From: Nocardioides psychrotolerans
GTDB lineage: Bacteria > Actinomycetota > Actinomycetes > Propionibacteriales > Nocardioidaceae
NCBI RefSeq assembly: GCF_900113685.1
Contig: NZ_FOQG01000010.1
Location: 62,001 to 126,000 of the forward strand
Length of the DNA stretch: 64,000 nt
Reading direction: 5' to 3'
Shown here: in pieces, positions 9,787 through 19,523 of the stretch
How positions within the stretch are numbered: position 1 is the first letter of the stretch
How the letters are laid out: each line of letters opens with the position of its first letter
The notes under the pieces: model-generated
Databases searched by the model: none
The model's input: only the letters and a program-made list of their open reading frames with translations
Told to the model about the DNA's origin: nothing
Program-made: the position numbers and the translations under genes

Positions 9787-10718
9787 GGCGCGAGCTCCCG
9801 TCCGGTGAGCTCGAGGAAGACGTCCTCGAGATTGCGCTGGCCCAGCGTCAACGACTCGGGCAGGACACCGTTGTCCTCGCACCAGCGCGAGACCTTGGCC
9901 AGCGTCGATGCGTCCGCCGGCCCGGTCACGAGCAGGCTCAGCTCGTCGAGCTGGACGACCTCGATCGCCTCGCCGAGGGCGGTGCGCAGTGACGCCGGCG
10001 AGCCGGGAGGGAATGGTCGGGTGACCACGAGACGGATCGTGGTGACCGAACCGCCACGGGTCAGGTCGAGCGGCGAGCCGCTGGCGACGAGGCGGCCGTG
10101 GTCGATGATGTGGATCTGGTCGGCGAGGCGCTCGGCCTCCTCCATGTAGTGCGTGGTGAGCACGACCGTCACCCCGTCGCCCCGGAGCTCCTGCAGCAGG
10201 GCCCACGTCGTACGACGAGCCTGGGGGTCCATGCCGGCCGTCGGCTCGTCGACGAAGACGACCTCGGGTCGGCCGACCAGGGCGAGGGCCAGGCCCAGGC
10301 GCTGCTGCTGGCCGCCGGAGAGCCGTCGGTAGGGGGTCCGTCCGCAGTCGCCCAGTCCGACGCGCTCGGCCAGCATGTCGACGTCGAGGGGGTGGGCGTG
10401 CAGCTTGGCCACGTGACGCAGCATCTCCATCGCCCGCACACCGCTCCACGCGCCACCGCCCTGGAGCATCACCCCGATGCGGGGGTGCAGGTCGCGACGG
10501 TCGGCGACCGGGTCGAGGCCCAGGACGCGCACCGTGCCGCGGTGGGGCTTGCGGTAGCCCTCGCAGGTCTCGAGGGTCGTGGTCTTCCCGGCGCCGTTGG
10601 GTCCGAGGACCGCGGTGATGGTGTGGCGCTCGACGGTGAGGCTGAGCTCGTCGACCGCGACCTTGTCGGCGTATCGCATCACCAGACCGTCGACGGAGAC
10701 GGCAGGCGGTTCGGACAC
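9783..10718 (-). CDS. ABC transporter ATP-binding protein (CcmA/DrrA class)
   Basis: Cytoplasmic ATPase of 311 residues with Walker A GPNGAGKTT, signature LSGGQQQRLGLALAL, Walker B VVFVDEPTAG and the switch His in LTTHYMEE, followed by a C-terminal DUF4162-like extension. It energises the ABC-2 permease that follows. GTG 10718 lies six bases after a TAGACT hexamer (minus strand, 10725-10730), with no ribosome site, so the transcript is probably leaderless. It is divergent from the small membrane protein gene at 10742. Confidence 0.92.
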   Translation of the reverse strand: MSEPPAVSVDGLVMRYADKVAVDELSLTVERHTITAVLGPNGAGKTTTLETCEGYRKPHRGTVRVLGLDPVADRRDLHPRIGVMLQGGGAWSGVRAMEMLRHVAKLHAHPLDVDMLAERVGLGDCGRTPYRRLSGGQQQRLGLALALVGRPEVVFVDEPTAGMDPQARRTTWALLQELRGDGVTVVLTTHYMEEAERLADQIHIIDHGRLVASGSPLDLTRGGSVTTIRLVVTRPFPPGSPASLRTALGEAIEVVQLDELSLLVTGPADASTLAKVSRWCEDNGVLPESLTLGQRNLEDVFLELTGRELAP

Positions 10719-10741
10719 ACCCAGAGTCTAGGGTTGGGCGT
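10719..10741. promoter_or_regulatory. Overlapping divergent leaderless promoters
   Basis: Only 23 bases separate two divergent GTG starts. On the minus strand TAGACT (10725-10730) ends six bases before GTG 10718. On the plus strand TAGGGT (10729-10734) ends seven bases before GTG 10742. The two -10 hexamers share the bases at 10729-10730, so polymerase occupancy should be mutually exclusive. This assignment is by eye; no -35 element is obvious. Confidence 0.55.
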
Positions 10742-11107
10742 GTGAACGACTGGGTCATGGGTGCGGTGCTGGTGCTGTCGGTGGTGGCCCTCCTCGGGAT
10801 CGCCGTGCTGCTGGTCAAGGACGAGACGGCCGGCGACTCGTTGTTCGCGCTGCTGGCGGTGATCGAGGTCGTGCTCCTCGTGCAGCTGGTGATCGGCTCC
10901 GTGCAGCTCTCCGGCACCGAGCGCGACGTGTCCGGCGTGCTCTTCGTGAGCTATCTCGTGGGCATCCTCACCGCACTGCCCATCGGGGCGTTCTGGTCGC
11001 TGGCCGAGCGCACCCGAGCCGGCACAGCCGTCCTGGGGGCCGCAGCGTTCACCGTCGTCGCCCTCGAGCTGCGCCTCGACGTGATCTGGGCCGGCGCCGG
11101 TGCGTGA
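10742..11107 (+). CDS. Small integral membrane protein, unknown function
   Basis: A 121-residue protein with four predicted membrane helices (starts MNDWVMGAVLVLSVVALLG, ends ELRLDVIWAGAGA). I do not recognise a named family. The GTG start follows a TAGGGT -10 by seven bases, so it is probably leaderless. It overlaps the next membrane gene by 8 bases, and the two likely form a co-translated pair. Being divergent from a heme-locus ABC exporter is its only functional hint. Confidence 0.75.
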   Translation: MNDWVMGAVLVLSVVALLGIAVLLVKDETAGDSLFALLAVIEVVLLVQLVIGSVQLSGTERDVSGVLFVSYLVGILTALPIGAFWSLAERTRAGTAVLGAAAFTVVALELRLDVIWAGAGA

Positions 11108-11534
11108 CCTCTCGTCCGGGCCCGGTCGGGTCCTGGTCTTCGTCTACGGCGTCTTCGCGGTCGCCGCGACCGGCCGCTCGCTGGTCCAGCTCGGCGCCGA
11201 CGCCGACAAGGCACCGGTGGCCTACTCGCTGTCGCTGCTGGCCGCGGTGATCTACCTGGTGGCGACGACGTGCCTGCTGCTCGGCGGACGGCGGTCGTGG
11301 CTGATCGCGGTGGTCGCCTGCACGATCGAGCTCGTGGGGGTCCTGGTCGTCGGCACCCTCAGCTACGTCGACACCGCGCTCTTCCCCGACAAGACCGTCT
11401 GGTCCCACTTCGGTCAGGGCTACGGCTTCCTGCCGCTGGTCCTGCCCTTCGTCGGGCTGGCGTGGCTGAGGGTGACCCGGCCCGCGGCCCATGGCAGCAC
11501 GGTGCAGCGCGGCACGGTTCAGCGCAGCACGTAG
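11100..11534 (+). CDS. Integral membrane protein, unknown function
   Basis: A 144-residue protein with four predicted helices and the recognisable stretch GRSLVQLGADADKAPVAYSL, followed by FPDKTVWSHFGQGYGF near the C-terminal helices. I recall similar proteins as conserved actinobacterial membrane proteins of unknown role. It starts at GTG 11100 inside the preceding gene. Its 3' end overlaps the 3' end of the convergent P450 gene by 16 bases, an antisense overlap. Confidence 0.78.
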   Translation: MRDLSSGPGRVLVFVYGVFAVAATGRSLVQLGADADKAPVAYSLSLLAAVIYLVATTCLLLGGRRSWLIAVVACTIELVGVLVVGTLSYVDTALFPDKTVWSHFGQGYGFLPLVLPFVGLAWLRVTRPAAHGSTVQRGTVQRST

Positions 11535-12811
11535 CTCATGACGCACGGCCCGTCGGCTCGCGCGACGCCGCCGATCTGCGCCGGCACCGGCGAGGGGTAC
11601 GACGACCACCGAGGCGCCAGGTCATAGCTCGCCAGGAGGGTGGTCACCGCAGCCGTCATGGCCGCGAGCGCGAAGGGCTGCGCGGGACAGGAGTGCCGTC
11701 CGTGACCGAAGGCCGTCACGAGCTGGGGCGAGGCGAGGTCACTGGTGTCGGCCAGCCGGTGCCGGTCCCACCGGCTGGGGTCCCACCGGTCCAGGCGTGG
11801 CGCGGCGGTCGTGTTGAGCAGCGGGAGCAGCGTGGCGATGGTCCAACCGGCCGGGACCTGGTGGACCGCGTCGCCGACGTCGAGCGTGACCGGGCCGAGG
11901 ACGGTGCGGGCCATGATCGAGCGCTGGGCCAGGCGGGTGGACTCGAGCGCGCAGCGTTGCGCCAGGTCGGTGTCTCCCGCCACGACCGCGGCAGCCTCCT
12001 GGGGGTGGTCGACGAGGTCGACCAGCGCCCACCCCAGCGCGGCCGCCAGGTTGGACATCGAGGCGACGTGGATCAGCGCGACGTCGAGGGCGACCCCGCG
12101 GCGTCGTACGTCGTCGGGCTCGTCGGCCCAGGCCGCGACGATCCTGGCGAACAGGGCGTGGTCTCCTGCGTCGAGGTCCGCGAGCCGGTCGACGGCCGAG
12201 CTGATGCGTTCGACGACGACCTCGAGCGCCGCCTGCTCGGCGGCCTTGCCGGAGGCGGCCACGGCGGCCATCGCGTCAGGATGGACGAACGCGTCCGAGC
12301 CGTCGAGGGTGTCGAAGGCAGCGACCAGCGCCTCGAAGGTGTCGCCGTCGGCGGCGTCGGGGCCGGCCCAGGAGGCCAGACCCATCCGGTGCGCGAGCCG
12401 ACGCGTCAACGCGAAGACGTCGCATTCACCGGAGGGTCCGAGCTCCGCCACGGTCTGGGCGAGCGCCTCGTCCAGGTGCCTCAGGTAGCCCGTCACGTCG
12501 TCGCGCCGGAAGAGCGAGCCCGGCAGGCTCCGACGTCCGTCGAAGATGCCGTCGGGCAGCTTGCGGCGCAGCATCAGGTAGTCCGCGACACCTTTGCTGG
12601 CCTGCTCCTCGGGCAACGCGTAGAACGACTCGACACCGCGCGGCGAGAACGTGAAGAGGTAGTGGTCGCGGCCGCTGGTGATCGTGAAGGTGTCGCCGTG
12701 GGTGGCGCGCGCGGCGGCGATCGTGGCGACCGCGTCGCCCACCGGCTCGTCCCAGGGCAGCCCCACCCCCACCGCGAACGGGGGAGCGGGCACGATGTCA
12801 GGCAGGGGCAC
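11519..12811 (-). CDS. Cytochrome P450 (atypical)
   Basis: A 430-residue heme-thiolate protein. The heme-binding loop is FGHGRHSCPAQ with the axial Cys at about 375, and the K-helix ExxR is E290-STR293. The I-helix region reads ALIHVASMSNLAAALGW and lacks the usual acid-Thr pair that assists oxygen activation, so it may use a pre-bound oxygen donor or a different proton path. Start GTG 12811 gives MPLPDIVPAPP. It is divergent from sufR (79 bases between starts) and has no redox partner beside it. Substrate unknown. Confidence 0.87.
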   Translation of the reverse strand: MPLPDIVPAPPFAVGVGLPWDEPVGDAVATIAAARATHGDTFTITSGRDHYLFTFSPRGVESFYALPEEQASKGVADYLMLRRKLPDGIFDGRRSLPGSLFRRDDVTGYLRHLDEALAQTVAELGPSGECDVFALTRRLAHRMGLASWAGPDAADGDTFEALVAAFDTLDGSDAFVHPDAMAAVAASGKAAEQAALEVVVERISSAVDRLADLDAGDHALFARIVAAWADEPDDVRRRGVALDVALIHVASMSNLAAALGWALVDLVDHPQEAAAVVAGDTDLAQRCALESTRLAQRSIMARTVLGPVTLDVGDAVHQVPAGWTIATLLPLLNTTAAPRLDRWDPSRWDRHRLADTSDLASPQLVTAFGHGRHSCPAQPFALAAMTAAVTTLLASYDLAPRWSSYPSPVPAQIGGVARADGPCVMSYVLR

Positions 12812-12864
12812 AGCGACATCGTGGCAGGCGCGGGCCGAGTAAGGCTCCCCTTCCTTGAATGCCG

Positions 12865-12890
12865 GTGCCCATTAACGGCACACTGGCGTT
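12865..12890 (+). promoter_or_regulatory. sufR promoter with candidate SufR operator
   Basis: A palindrome, GTGCC-N7-GGCAC (12865-12881), overlaps a CACACT hexamer (12879-12884) that ends six bases before GTG 12891, the spacing of a leaderless actinobacterial promoter. The outer bases gcc/ggc extend the symmetry imperfectly. A repressor bound here would block the -10. The link to SufR is inferred from position and from known SufR autoregulation, not from a matched consensus. Confidence 0.45.
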
Positions 12891-13591
12891 GTGGAATTCG
12901 ACGAGAGCGCCGCCCGCGGCGCGGACCAGCCGACGCGCCAGCGCGTCGTCCGGTCGATCCTCGACCACGGACCCTCCACCGCTGCGGTGCTCGCCGAGCT
13001 CCTCGAGCTCACGCCGGCCGCCGTACGACGTCACCTCGACCAGCTCGTCGAGGAAGGCGCCCTGGAGGCACGCGAGCCGCGCTCGCAGGTCTCGCGTGGT
13101 CGCGGACGACCGGCCAAGGTGTTCGCACTGACCAACCACGGCCGTGACGGCTTCGACCAGCACTACGACGACCTCGCCGTCCAGGCATTGCGGTTCCTGG
13201 CCGAGACCGGGGGCGACGAGGCCGTCCGCGAGTTCGCCAACCGTCGCGTGGCGTTCGTCGAGGAGCGCTTCGGCCCCCTCATGACCGCCGAGCCCGACCT
13301 GAGCCCCGCCGAGGTGCTCGCCAAGATCTTCACCGACGAGGGCTACATCGCCAGCGTTCGCCAGCTGCCGGTGGTGGGGGAGCAGCTCTGCCAGCAGCAC
13401 TGCCCGGTCTCCCACGTCGCCCACGAGTTCCCCCAGCTGTGCGAGGCGGAGACCGAGGCGATCAGCCGCGTCCTCGACCACCACGTGCAGCGTCTGGCCA
13501 CCATCGCCCACGGCGACGGGGTGTGCACCACGTGCATCCCGACCGGCGTGGATCCGTCCCGCTCCACCGACACGAGGAAGGCGGTCAGCTC

Positions 13592-13595
<4 letters not shown>
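12891..13595 (+). CDS. sufR: Iron-sulfur cluster regulator SufR
   Basis: A 234-residue winged-helix regulator that represses the suf operon while carrying an Fe-S cluster. The N-terminal HTH is at about residues 13-65 ([24 protein letters not shown]), followed by the [14 protein letters not shown] wing. C-terminal cysteines C167, C171 and C184, plus the CTTC pair at 212/215, are the candidate cluster ligands. It starts at a probably leaderless GTG and its stop overlaps the sufB ATG (ATGA), so regulator and machinery are translationally linked. Confidence 0.93.
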
Positions 13596-15010
<1,415 letters not shown>

Positions 15011-15057
15011 CGGCCGGCACGTCCCGTTCACACCCGAACAGCTAGGAAGACCTTTCA

Positions 15058-16248
15058 GTGACTGTGACCGACACCGCACGCGAGAGCGTGGAGTCGATGC
15101 TCGAGACCAAGCGGACCGAGAGCCACCTCAACCCGCCGCCGTCCTACGACCTGGCGGACCACCCGGCCCCTACCGGCCGGGAGGAGATCTGGCGGTTCAC
15201 CCCGCTCAAGCGACTGCGCGGCATCCTCGACGGCGAGGCCTCCGAGGCCAAGCTCACCTGGGAGACCTCGCTGCCCGAGGGCGTGACCCTCACCGAGATC
15301 TCCGCGGCCGAGGCCGCGGAGATCGGCGAGCTGGCGCCCAACGACCGTCCCTCGGCGCTCGCCGTGGCCAACGCCGGTGGTGCCCTGCTCCTCGACGTCC
15401 CGGCCGACCTCGAGCTCGACGAGCCGGTCTGGCTCAGACTGCACGGCGACTCGGTCGACGACCTCGTGTGGGGCCACCTCGTGATCCGCATCGGCCGCTT
15501 CTCGAAGGCCACCGTCGTGCTCGAGCACACGGGCTCGGCGCGCTACTCCGCGACCACGTCGGTGCTCGTGGGCGACGGCGCGAACGCCAACGTGCTCACC
15601 CTGCAGGACTGGGACGACGACGCGGTGCACCTGGGCCGCGACGCGATCCTCGTGGGCCGCGACGCCTCCGTGCGCCACACCGCGATCTCCTTCGGCGGCG
15701 ACCTGGTGCGCATGCACGCCAACGTCGAGTACGCCGGTCCCGGGGGACAGGCCGAGCTCCTCGGGCTCTACTTCGCCGACGAGGGGCAGCACATCGAGCA
15801 CCGCATCTTCGCCGACCACAACGAGCCCCGCACCAAGAGCAACGTCATCTACAAGGGCGCCCTCCAGGGACAGGGCGCTCACACGGTCTGGATCGGCAAC
15901 GTCCTGATCCGCAAGGTCGCCGAGGGCATCGAGACCTACGAGGAGAACCGCAACCTGGTCCTCACCGAGGGCTGCCACGCCGACTCCGTGCCCAACCTGG
16001 AGATCGAGACCGGCGAGATCGAGGGAGCCGGCCACGCCTCCGCGACCGCGCGCTTCGACGACGAGCAGCTCTTCTACCTCCAGGCCCGCGGCATCTCCGA
16101 GGCAGAGTCGCGCCGCCTGGTGGTGCACGGCTTCTTCAACGACCTGATCCGCAAGGTCGGCGTGCCCGAGCTCGAGGAGAAGCTGATGGCCACCGTCGAG
16201 GAGGAGCTCTCCAAGAACGTGCTCCGCCCGGCCGAGGACGCTTCCTGA
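15058..16248 (+). CDS. sufD: Fe-S cluster assembly protein SufD
   Basis: Partner of SufB and SufC in the scaffold complex, 396 residues. The C-terminal half matches the SufB/SufD core: DEGQHIEHRIFADHNEPRTKSNVIYKG, then EGCHADSVPNLEIETGEIEGAGHASAT and the final LQARGISEAESRRLVVHGFF. GTG 15058 has AGGAAGA seven bases upstream. The stop overlaps the ATG of the Rieske gene in TGATG. Confidence 0.96.
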   Translation: MTVTDTARESVESMLETKRTESHLNPPPSYDLADHPAPTGREEIWRFTPLKRLRGILDGEASEAKLTWETSLPEGVTLTEISAAEAAEIGELAPNDRPSALAVANAGGALLLDVPADLELDEPVWLRLHGDSVDDLVWGHLVIRIGRFSKATVVLEHTGSARYSATTSVLVGDGANANVLTLQDWDDDAVHLGRDAILVGRDASVRHTAISFGGDLVRMHANVEYAGPGGQAELLGLYFADEGQHIEHRIFADHNEPRTKSNVIYKGALQGQGAHTVWIGNVLIRKVAEGIETYEENRNLVLTEGCHADSVPNLEIETGEIEGAGHASATARFDDEQLFYLQARGISEAESRRLVVHGFFNDLIRKVGVPELEEKLMATVEEELSKNVLRPAEDAS

Positions 16249-16583
16249 TGGGCTTCGAGCTGGCCTGCGCGCTGAGCGACGTGCCGACCGACGAGGCGAT
16301 CGGCGTGACCGTCGGTGCCTTCGACGTCGCGGTCGCCCGTGCCGGTGACGAGGTCTTCGCCCTGCAGGACCTCTGCTCCCACGCTGCTGTCGCGCTGAGC
16401 GAGGGCGAGGTCGAGGACTGCACGATCGAGTGCTGGCTGCACGGCTCGCGCTTCGACCTGCGCACGGGCAAGCCCAGCAGCTTCCCGGCCACCGAGCCGG
16501 TCGCGACGTTCCCGGTCGAGGTCCGTGACGACGGCGTCTACATCGACACCACCACAACGCTCAACGGCGTGCGCCCCACCTGA
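16248..16583 (+). CDS. Rieske-type [2Fe-2S] ferredoxin
   Basis: A 111-residue soluble protein of the non-heme oxygenase ferredoxin type. Cluster ligands are in CSHAAV and, 18 residues later, CWLHG, giving the two-Cys, two-His Rieske set. Its place between sufD and sufC in the suf operon, with a TGATG junction, suggests an electron-donor role in cluster assembly. Similar genes occur at this site in other actinobacteria. Confidence 0.92.
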   Translation: MGFELACALSDVPTDEAIGVTVGAFDVAVARAGDEVFALQDLCSHAAVALSEGEVEDCTIECWLHGSRFDLRTGKPSSFPATEPVATFPVEVRDDGVYIDTTTTLNGVRPT

Positions 16584-16628
16584 GGTCTCGGACCTCACCC
16601 ACTGGTTTTTCAGAGAGGAATCACAGAT

Positions 16629-17390
16629 ATGAGCACGCTGGAGATCAAGGACCTGCACGTCTCGGTCAAGACCGAGGACGGACCCAAGGAGATCCTCAAG
16701 GGCGTCACCCTGACGATCGCCGACGGCGAGACCCACGCGATCATGGGCCCCAACGGCTCGGGCAAGTCGACGCTGGCCTACAGCATCGCCGGCCACCCGA
16801 AATACACCGTCACCGGTGGCACCGTCACCCTCGACGGTGACGACGTCCTCGCGATGTCGGTCGACGAGCGCGCCCGCGCTGGCCTCTTCCTGGCCATGCA
16901 GTACCCCGTCGAGGTCCCCGGCGTCTCGGTGTCGAACTTCCTGCGCACCGCCAAGACCGCCATCGACGGTGAGGCGCCCAAGCTGCGCCACTGGGTCAAG
17001 GACGTCAACAAGGCACTCCAGGACCTCAACCTCGACCCGACCTTCGGCCAGCGCTCGGTCAACGAGGGCTTCTCCGGTGGCGAGAAGAAGCGCCACGAGA
17101 TCGCCCAGCTCGAGCTGCTCAACCCGAAGATCGCCGTGCTCGACGAGACCGACTCCGGCCTGGACATCGACGCGCTCAAGATCGTCTCCGAGGGGGTCAA
17201 CCGCTTCCGGGCCCAGGAAGGCAAGGGCGTCCTGCTGATCACGCACTACACGCGGATCCTGCGCTACATCACGCCCGACCAGGTCCACGTCTTCGTCGAC
17301 GGCAAGATCGCCGACCAGGGCGGCCCCGAGCTCGCCGACCAGCTAGAGGCCGAGGGCTACGACAAGTATCTGACCAAGACGACGGTCTGA
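16629..17390 (+). CDS. sufC: Fe-S cluster assembly ATPase SufC
   Basis: Soluble ABC-type ATPase of 253 residues that drives SufBC2D. Walker A is GPNGSGKST, the signature is FSGGEKKRHE, and Walker B runs into the SufC hallmark DETDSGLDIDAL. The switch His is in LLITHYTRIL. AGAGAGGAA sits ahead of ATG 16629. It is followed after five bases by sufS. Confidence 0.97.
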   Translation: MSTLEIKDLHVSVKTEDGPKEILKGVTLTIADGETHAIMGPNGSGKSTLAYSIAGHPKYTVTGGTVTLDGDDVLAMSVDERARAGLFLAMQYPVEVPGVSVSNFLRTAKTAIDGEAPKLRHWVKDVNKALQDLNLDPTFGQRSVNEGFSGGEKKRHEIAQLELLNPKIAVLDETDSGLDIDALKIVSEGVNRFRAQEGKGVLLITHYTRILRYITPDQVHVFVDGKIADQGGPELADQLEAEGYDKYLTKTTV

Positions 17391-17395
17391 CCGCA

Positions 17396-18652
17396 ATGGA
17401 AGGCCTGCTCCCCGAGCTGGACGTGATCCGCAAGGACTTCCCGATCCTCGAGCGCGTGCTCGACAACGGGCAGTCGCTGGTCTACCTCGACAGCGCCAAC
17501 ACCTCGCAGAAGCCGCAGGTGGTGATCGACACGATGGTCGACCACCTCGAGCGGCACAACGCCAACATCTCCCGCGCCATGCACCAGCTGGGCGCGGAGT
17601 CGACGGAGGCGTTCGAGGCGGCGCGCGACAAGGTGACCGCCTTCATCGGCGCGCCTTCGCGCGATGAGGTGATCTTCACCAAGAACGCCACGGAGTCGCT
17701 CAACCTGGTCGCCAACACGCTGGCCTGGGCGACCGGCGACCTGGCGATCGGTGAGGGCGACGAGGTCGTCATCACCGAGATGGAGCACCACTCCAACATC
17801 GTCCCGTGGCAGATGCTGACGCAGCGCAAGGGCGCGACGCTGACGTGGTTCGGGCTGACCGACGAGGGACGTCTCGACCTGTCGAACATCGACGAGCTGA
17901 TCAACGAGCGCACCAAGGTCGTCTCGCTGACCTGGGTCTCCAACATGCTCGGCACCATCAACCCGGTCGCCGAGATCGCCCGCCGCGCCCACGAGGTCGG
18001 CGCGATCGTGGTCGTCGACGCCTCCCAGGCCGTGCCGCAGCTGCCGGTCGACGTCACCGCATCCGGTGCCGACCTGCTGGTCTTCACCGGCCACAAGGTC
18101 GTCGGCCCGACCGGCATCGGCGTGCTCTGGGGCAAGCGTGCGGTGCTCGACGCGCTGCCGCCCTTCCACGGGGGTGGCGAGATGATCGAGACCGTCCGGA
18201 TGGACGTCTCGACCTATGCCGGGATCCCGCACAAGTTCGAGGCCGGCACCCCGCCGATCGTCGAGGCCATCGGCCTCGGCGCCGCGGTCGACTACCTCGG
18301 CCACATCGGCATGGAGGCGATCCACGACCACGAGAAGGCGATCACCGCCTACGCGCTCGAGGGTCTGGCCACGCTGCCGGGCTTGACGGTGCTCGGTCCG
18401 CTGGACGCCACCCAGCGCGGGGGAGCGATCTCCTTCGAGCTCGAGGGTGTGCACCCGCACGACATCGCGCAGGTGCTCGACTCTCGCGGCGTCGCCGTAC
18501 GAGCCGGTCACCACTGCGCCAAGCCCGCCCACGCCCGTTTCGGGGTTCAGAGCTCGACCCGGATGTCGTCCTACCTCTACACGACCCCGGCCGAGATCGA
18601 CGCCCTCGTCGAGGGGCTGGAATACACCCGGTCCTACTTCAAGTTGAGTTGA
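17396..18652 (+). CDS. sufS: Cysteine desulfurase SufS
   Basis: PLP-dependent group II cysteine desulfurase, 418 residues, that takes sulfur from cysteine as a persulfide. The internal-aldimine Lys is in FTGHKVVGP, the PLP-phosphate region in FTKNATESLNL and TEMEHHSNIVPW, and the persulfide Cys in VRAGHHCAKP. The C-terminus matches the SufU-dependent type, and sufU follows three bases later. Confidence 0.97.
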   Translation: MEGLLPELDVIRKDFPILERVLDNGQSLVYLDSANTSQKPQVVIDTMVDHLERHNANISRAMHQLGAESTEAFEAARDKVTAFIGAPSRDEVIFTKNATESLNLVANTLAWATGDLAIGEGDEVVITEMEHHSNIVPWQMLTQRKGATLTWFGLTDEGRLDLSNIDELINERTKVVSLTWVSNMLGTINPVAEIARRAHEVGAIVVVDASQAVPQLPVDVTASGADLLVFTGHKVVGPTGIGVLWGKRAVLDALPPFHGGGEMIETVRMDVSTYAGIPHKFEAGTPPIVEAIGLGAAVDYLGHIGMEAIHDHEKAITAYALEGLATLPGLTVLGPLDATQRGGAISFELEGVHPHDIAQVLDSRGVAVRAGHHCAKPAHARFGVQSSTRMSSYLYTTPAEIDALVEGLEYTRSYFKLS

Positions 18653-18655
18653 GAG

Positions 18656-19120
18656 ATGAGCCAAGACCTCGACGCCCTCTACCAGGAGATCATCCTGGAC
18701 CACTACAAGCATCCCCACCACAAGGGACTCCGTGAGCCCTTCGAGGCGGAGGTGCACCACGTCAACCCCACGTGCGGTGACGAGGTGACGCTGCGCGTCC
18801 ACGTCTCCGACGGCATCGTGTCCGACGTGTCCTACGACGCCGTGGGGTGCTCGATCTCGCAGGCCTCGACCTCGGTGATGGCCGACCTGGTGATCGGGAA
18901 GCCGGTCGCCGAGGCGATGAGCATCCACCAGGAGTTCCTCACCCTGATGCAGGGCAAGGGCACTGTCGTGCCCGACGAGGACGTCCTCGAGGACGGCATC
19001 GCCTTCGCCGGTGTCGCGAAGTTCCCAGCACGGGTGAAGTGCGCACTATTGTCATGGATGGCCTGGAAAGACGCCACCACCCAGGCGGGCTCCGTCGAGC
19101 CCGCACCGAAGGAGATCTGA
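18656..19120 (+). CDS. sufU: Zinc-dependent sulfur transferase SufU
   Basis: 154-residue IscU-fold protein that accepts sulfur from SufS by zinc-ligand exchange. The metal-binding cysteines are in NPTCGDEV (C40), AVGCSIS (C65) and RVKCALL (C129), with the SufU-type insertion between the second and third. The stop overlaps the next ATG (TGATG). Confidence 0.96.
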   Translation: MSQDLDALYQEIILDHYKHPHHKGLREPFEAEVHHVNPTCGDEVTLRVHVSDGIVSDVSYDAVGCSISQASTSVMADLVIGKPVAEAMSIHQEFLTLMQGKGTVVPDEDVLEDGIAFAGVAKFPARVKCALLSWMAWKDATTQAGSVEPAPKEI

Positions 19121-19491
19121 TGGCTGACCACAGCGACCTGCCCGACGTGCCCGAGGCTGCTCCCGCCGGCGGCGGGGTGTCGACGGTGTCCGTGGACGAC
19201 GTCACGGAAGCGATGAAGGACGTCGTCGACCCCGAGCTCGGGATCAACGTCGTCGACCTGGGCCTCGTCTACGACGTCCACCTCGACGAGTCCAGCAACC
19301 TGGTCCTCGACATGACCCTGACGTCCGCGGCCTGCCCGCTGACCGACGTGATCATGGACCAGACCAACGCCGCCCTCGAGGGCCTCGTCAACGACGTCGC
19401 CATCAACTGGGTCTGGATGCCGCCTTGGGGCCCCGACAAGATCACCCCCGACGGCCGTGAGCAGCTGCGCGCCCTCGGCTTCAACGTCTGA
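19120..19491 (+). CDS. sufT: SufT-like MIP18/DUF59 protein
   Basis: A 123-residue member of the metal-sulfur cluster biosynthetic (DUF59/MIP18) family. Core residues are in MKDVVDPELGINVVDLGLVYDV and the Cys-containing LTSAACPLTDVI, and it ends in MPPWGPDKITPDGREQLRALGF. SufT proteins assist Fe-S maturation of client proteins. It is the last gene of the sufRBDXCSUT operon. An AGGCGC/GCGCCT inverted repeat (19491-19496, 19513-19518) just after the stop is a weak terminator candidate. Confidence 0.95.
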   Translation: MADHSDLPDVPEAAPAGGGVSTVSVDDVTEAMKDVVDPELGINVVDLGLVYDVHLDESSNLVLDMTLTSAACPLTDVIMDQTNAALEGLVNDVAINWVWMPPWGPDKITPDGREQLRALGFNV

Positions 19492-19523
19492 GGCGCGACG
19501 AGCGCGACCGAGGCGCCTGAGGC

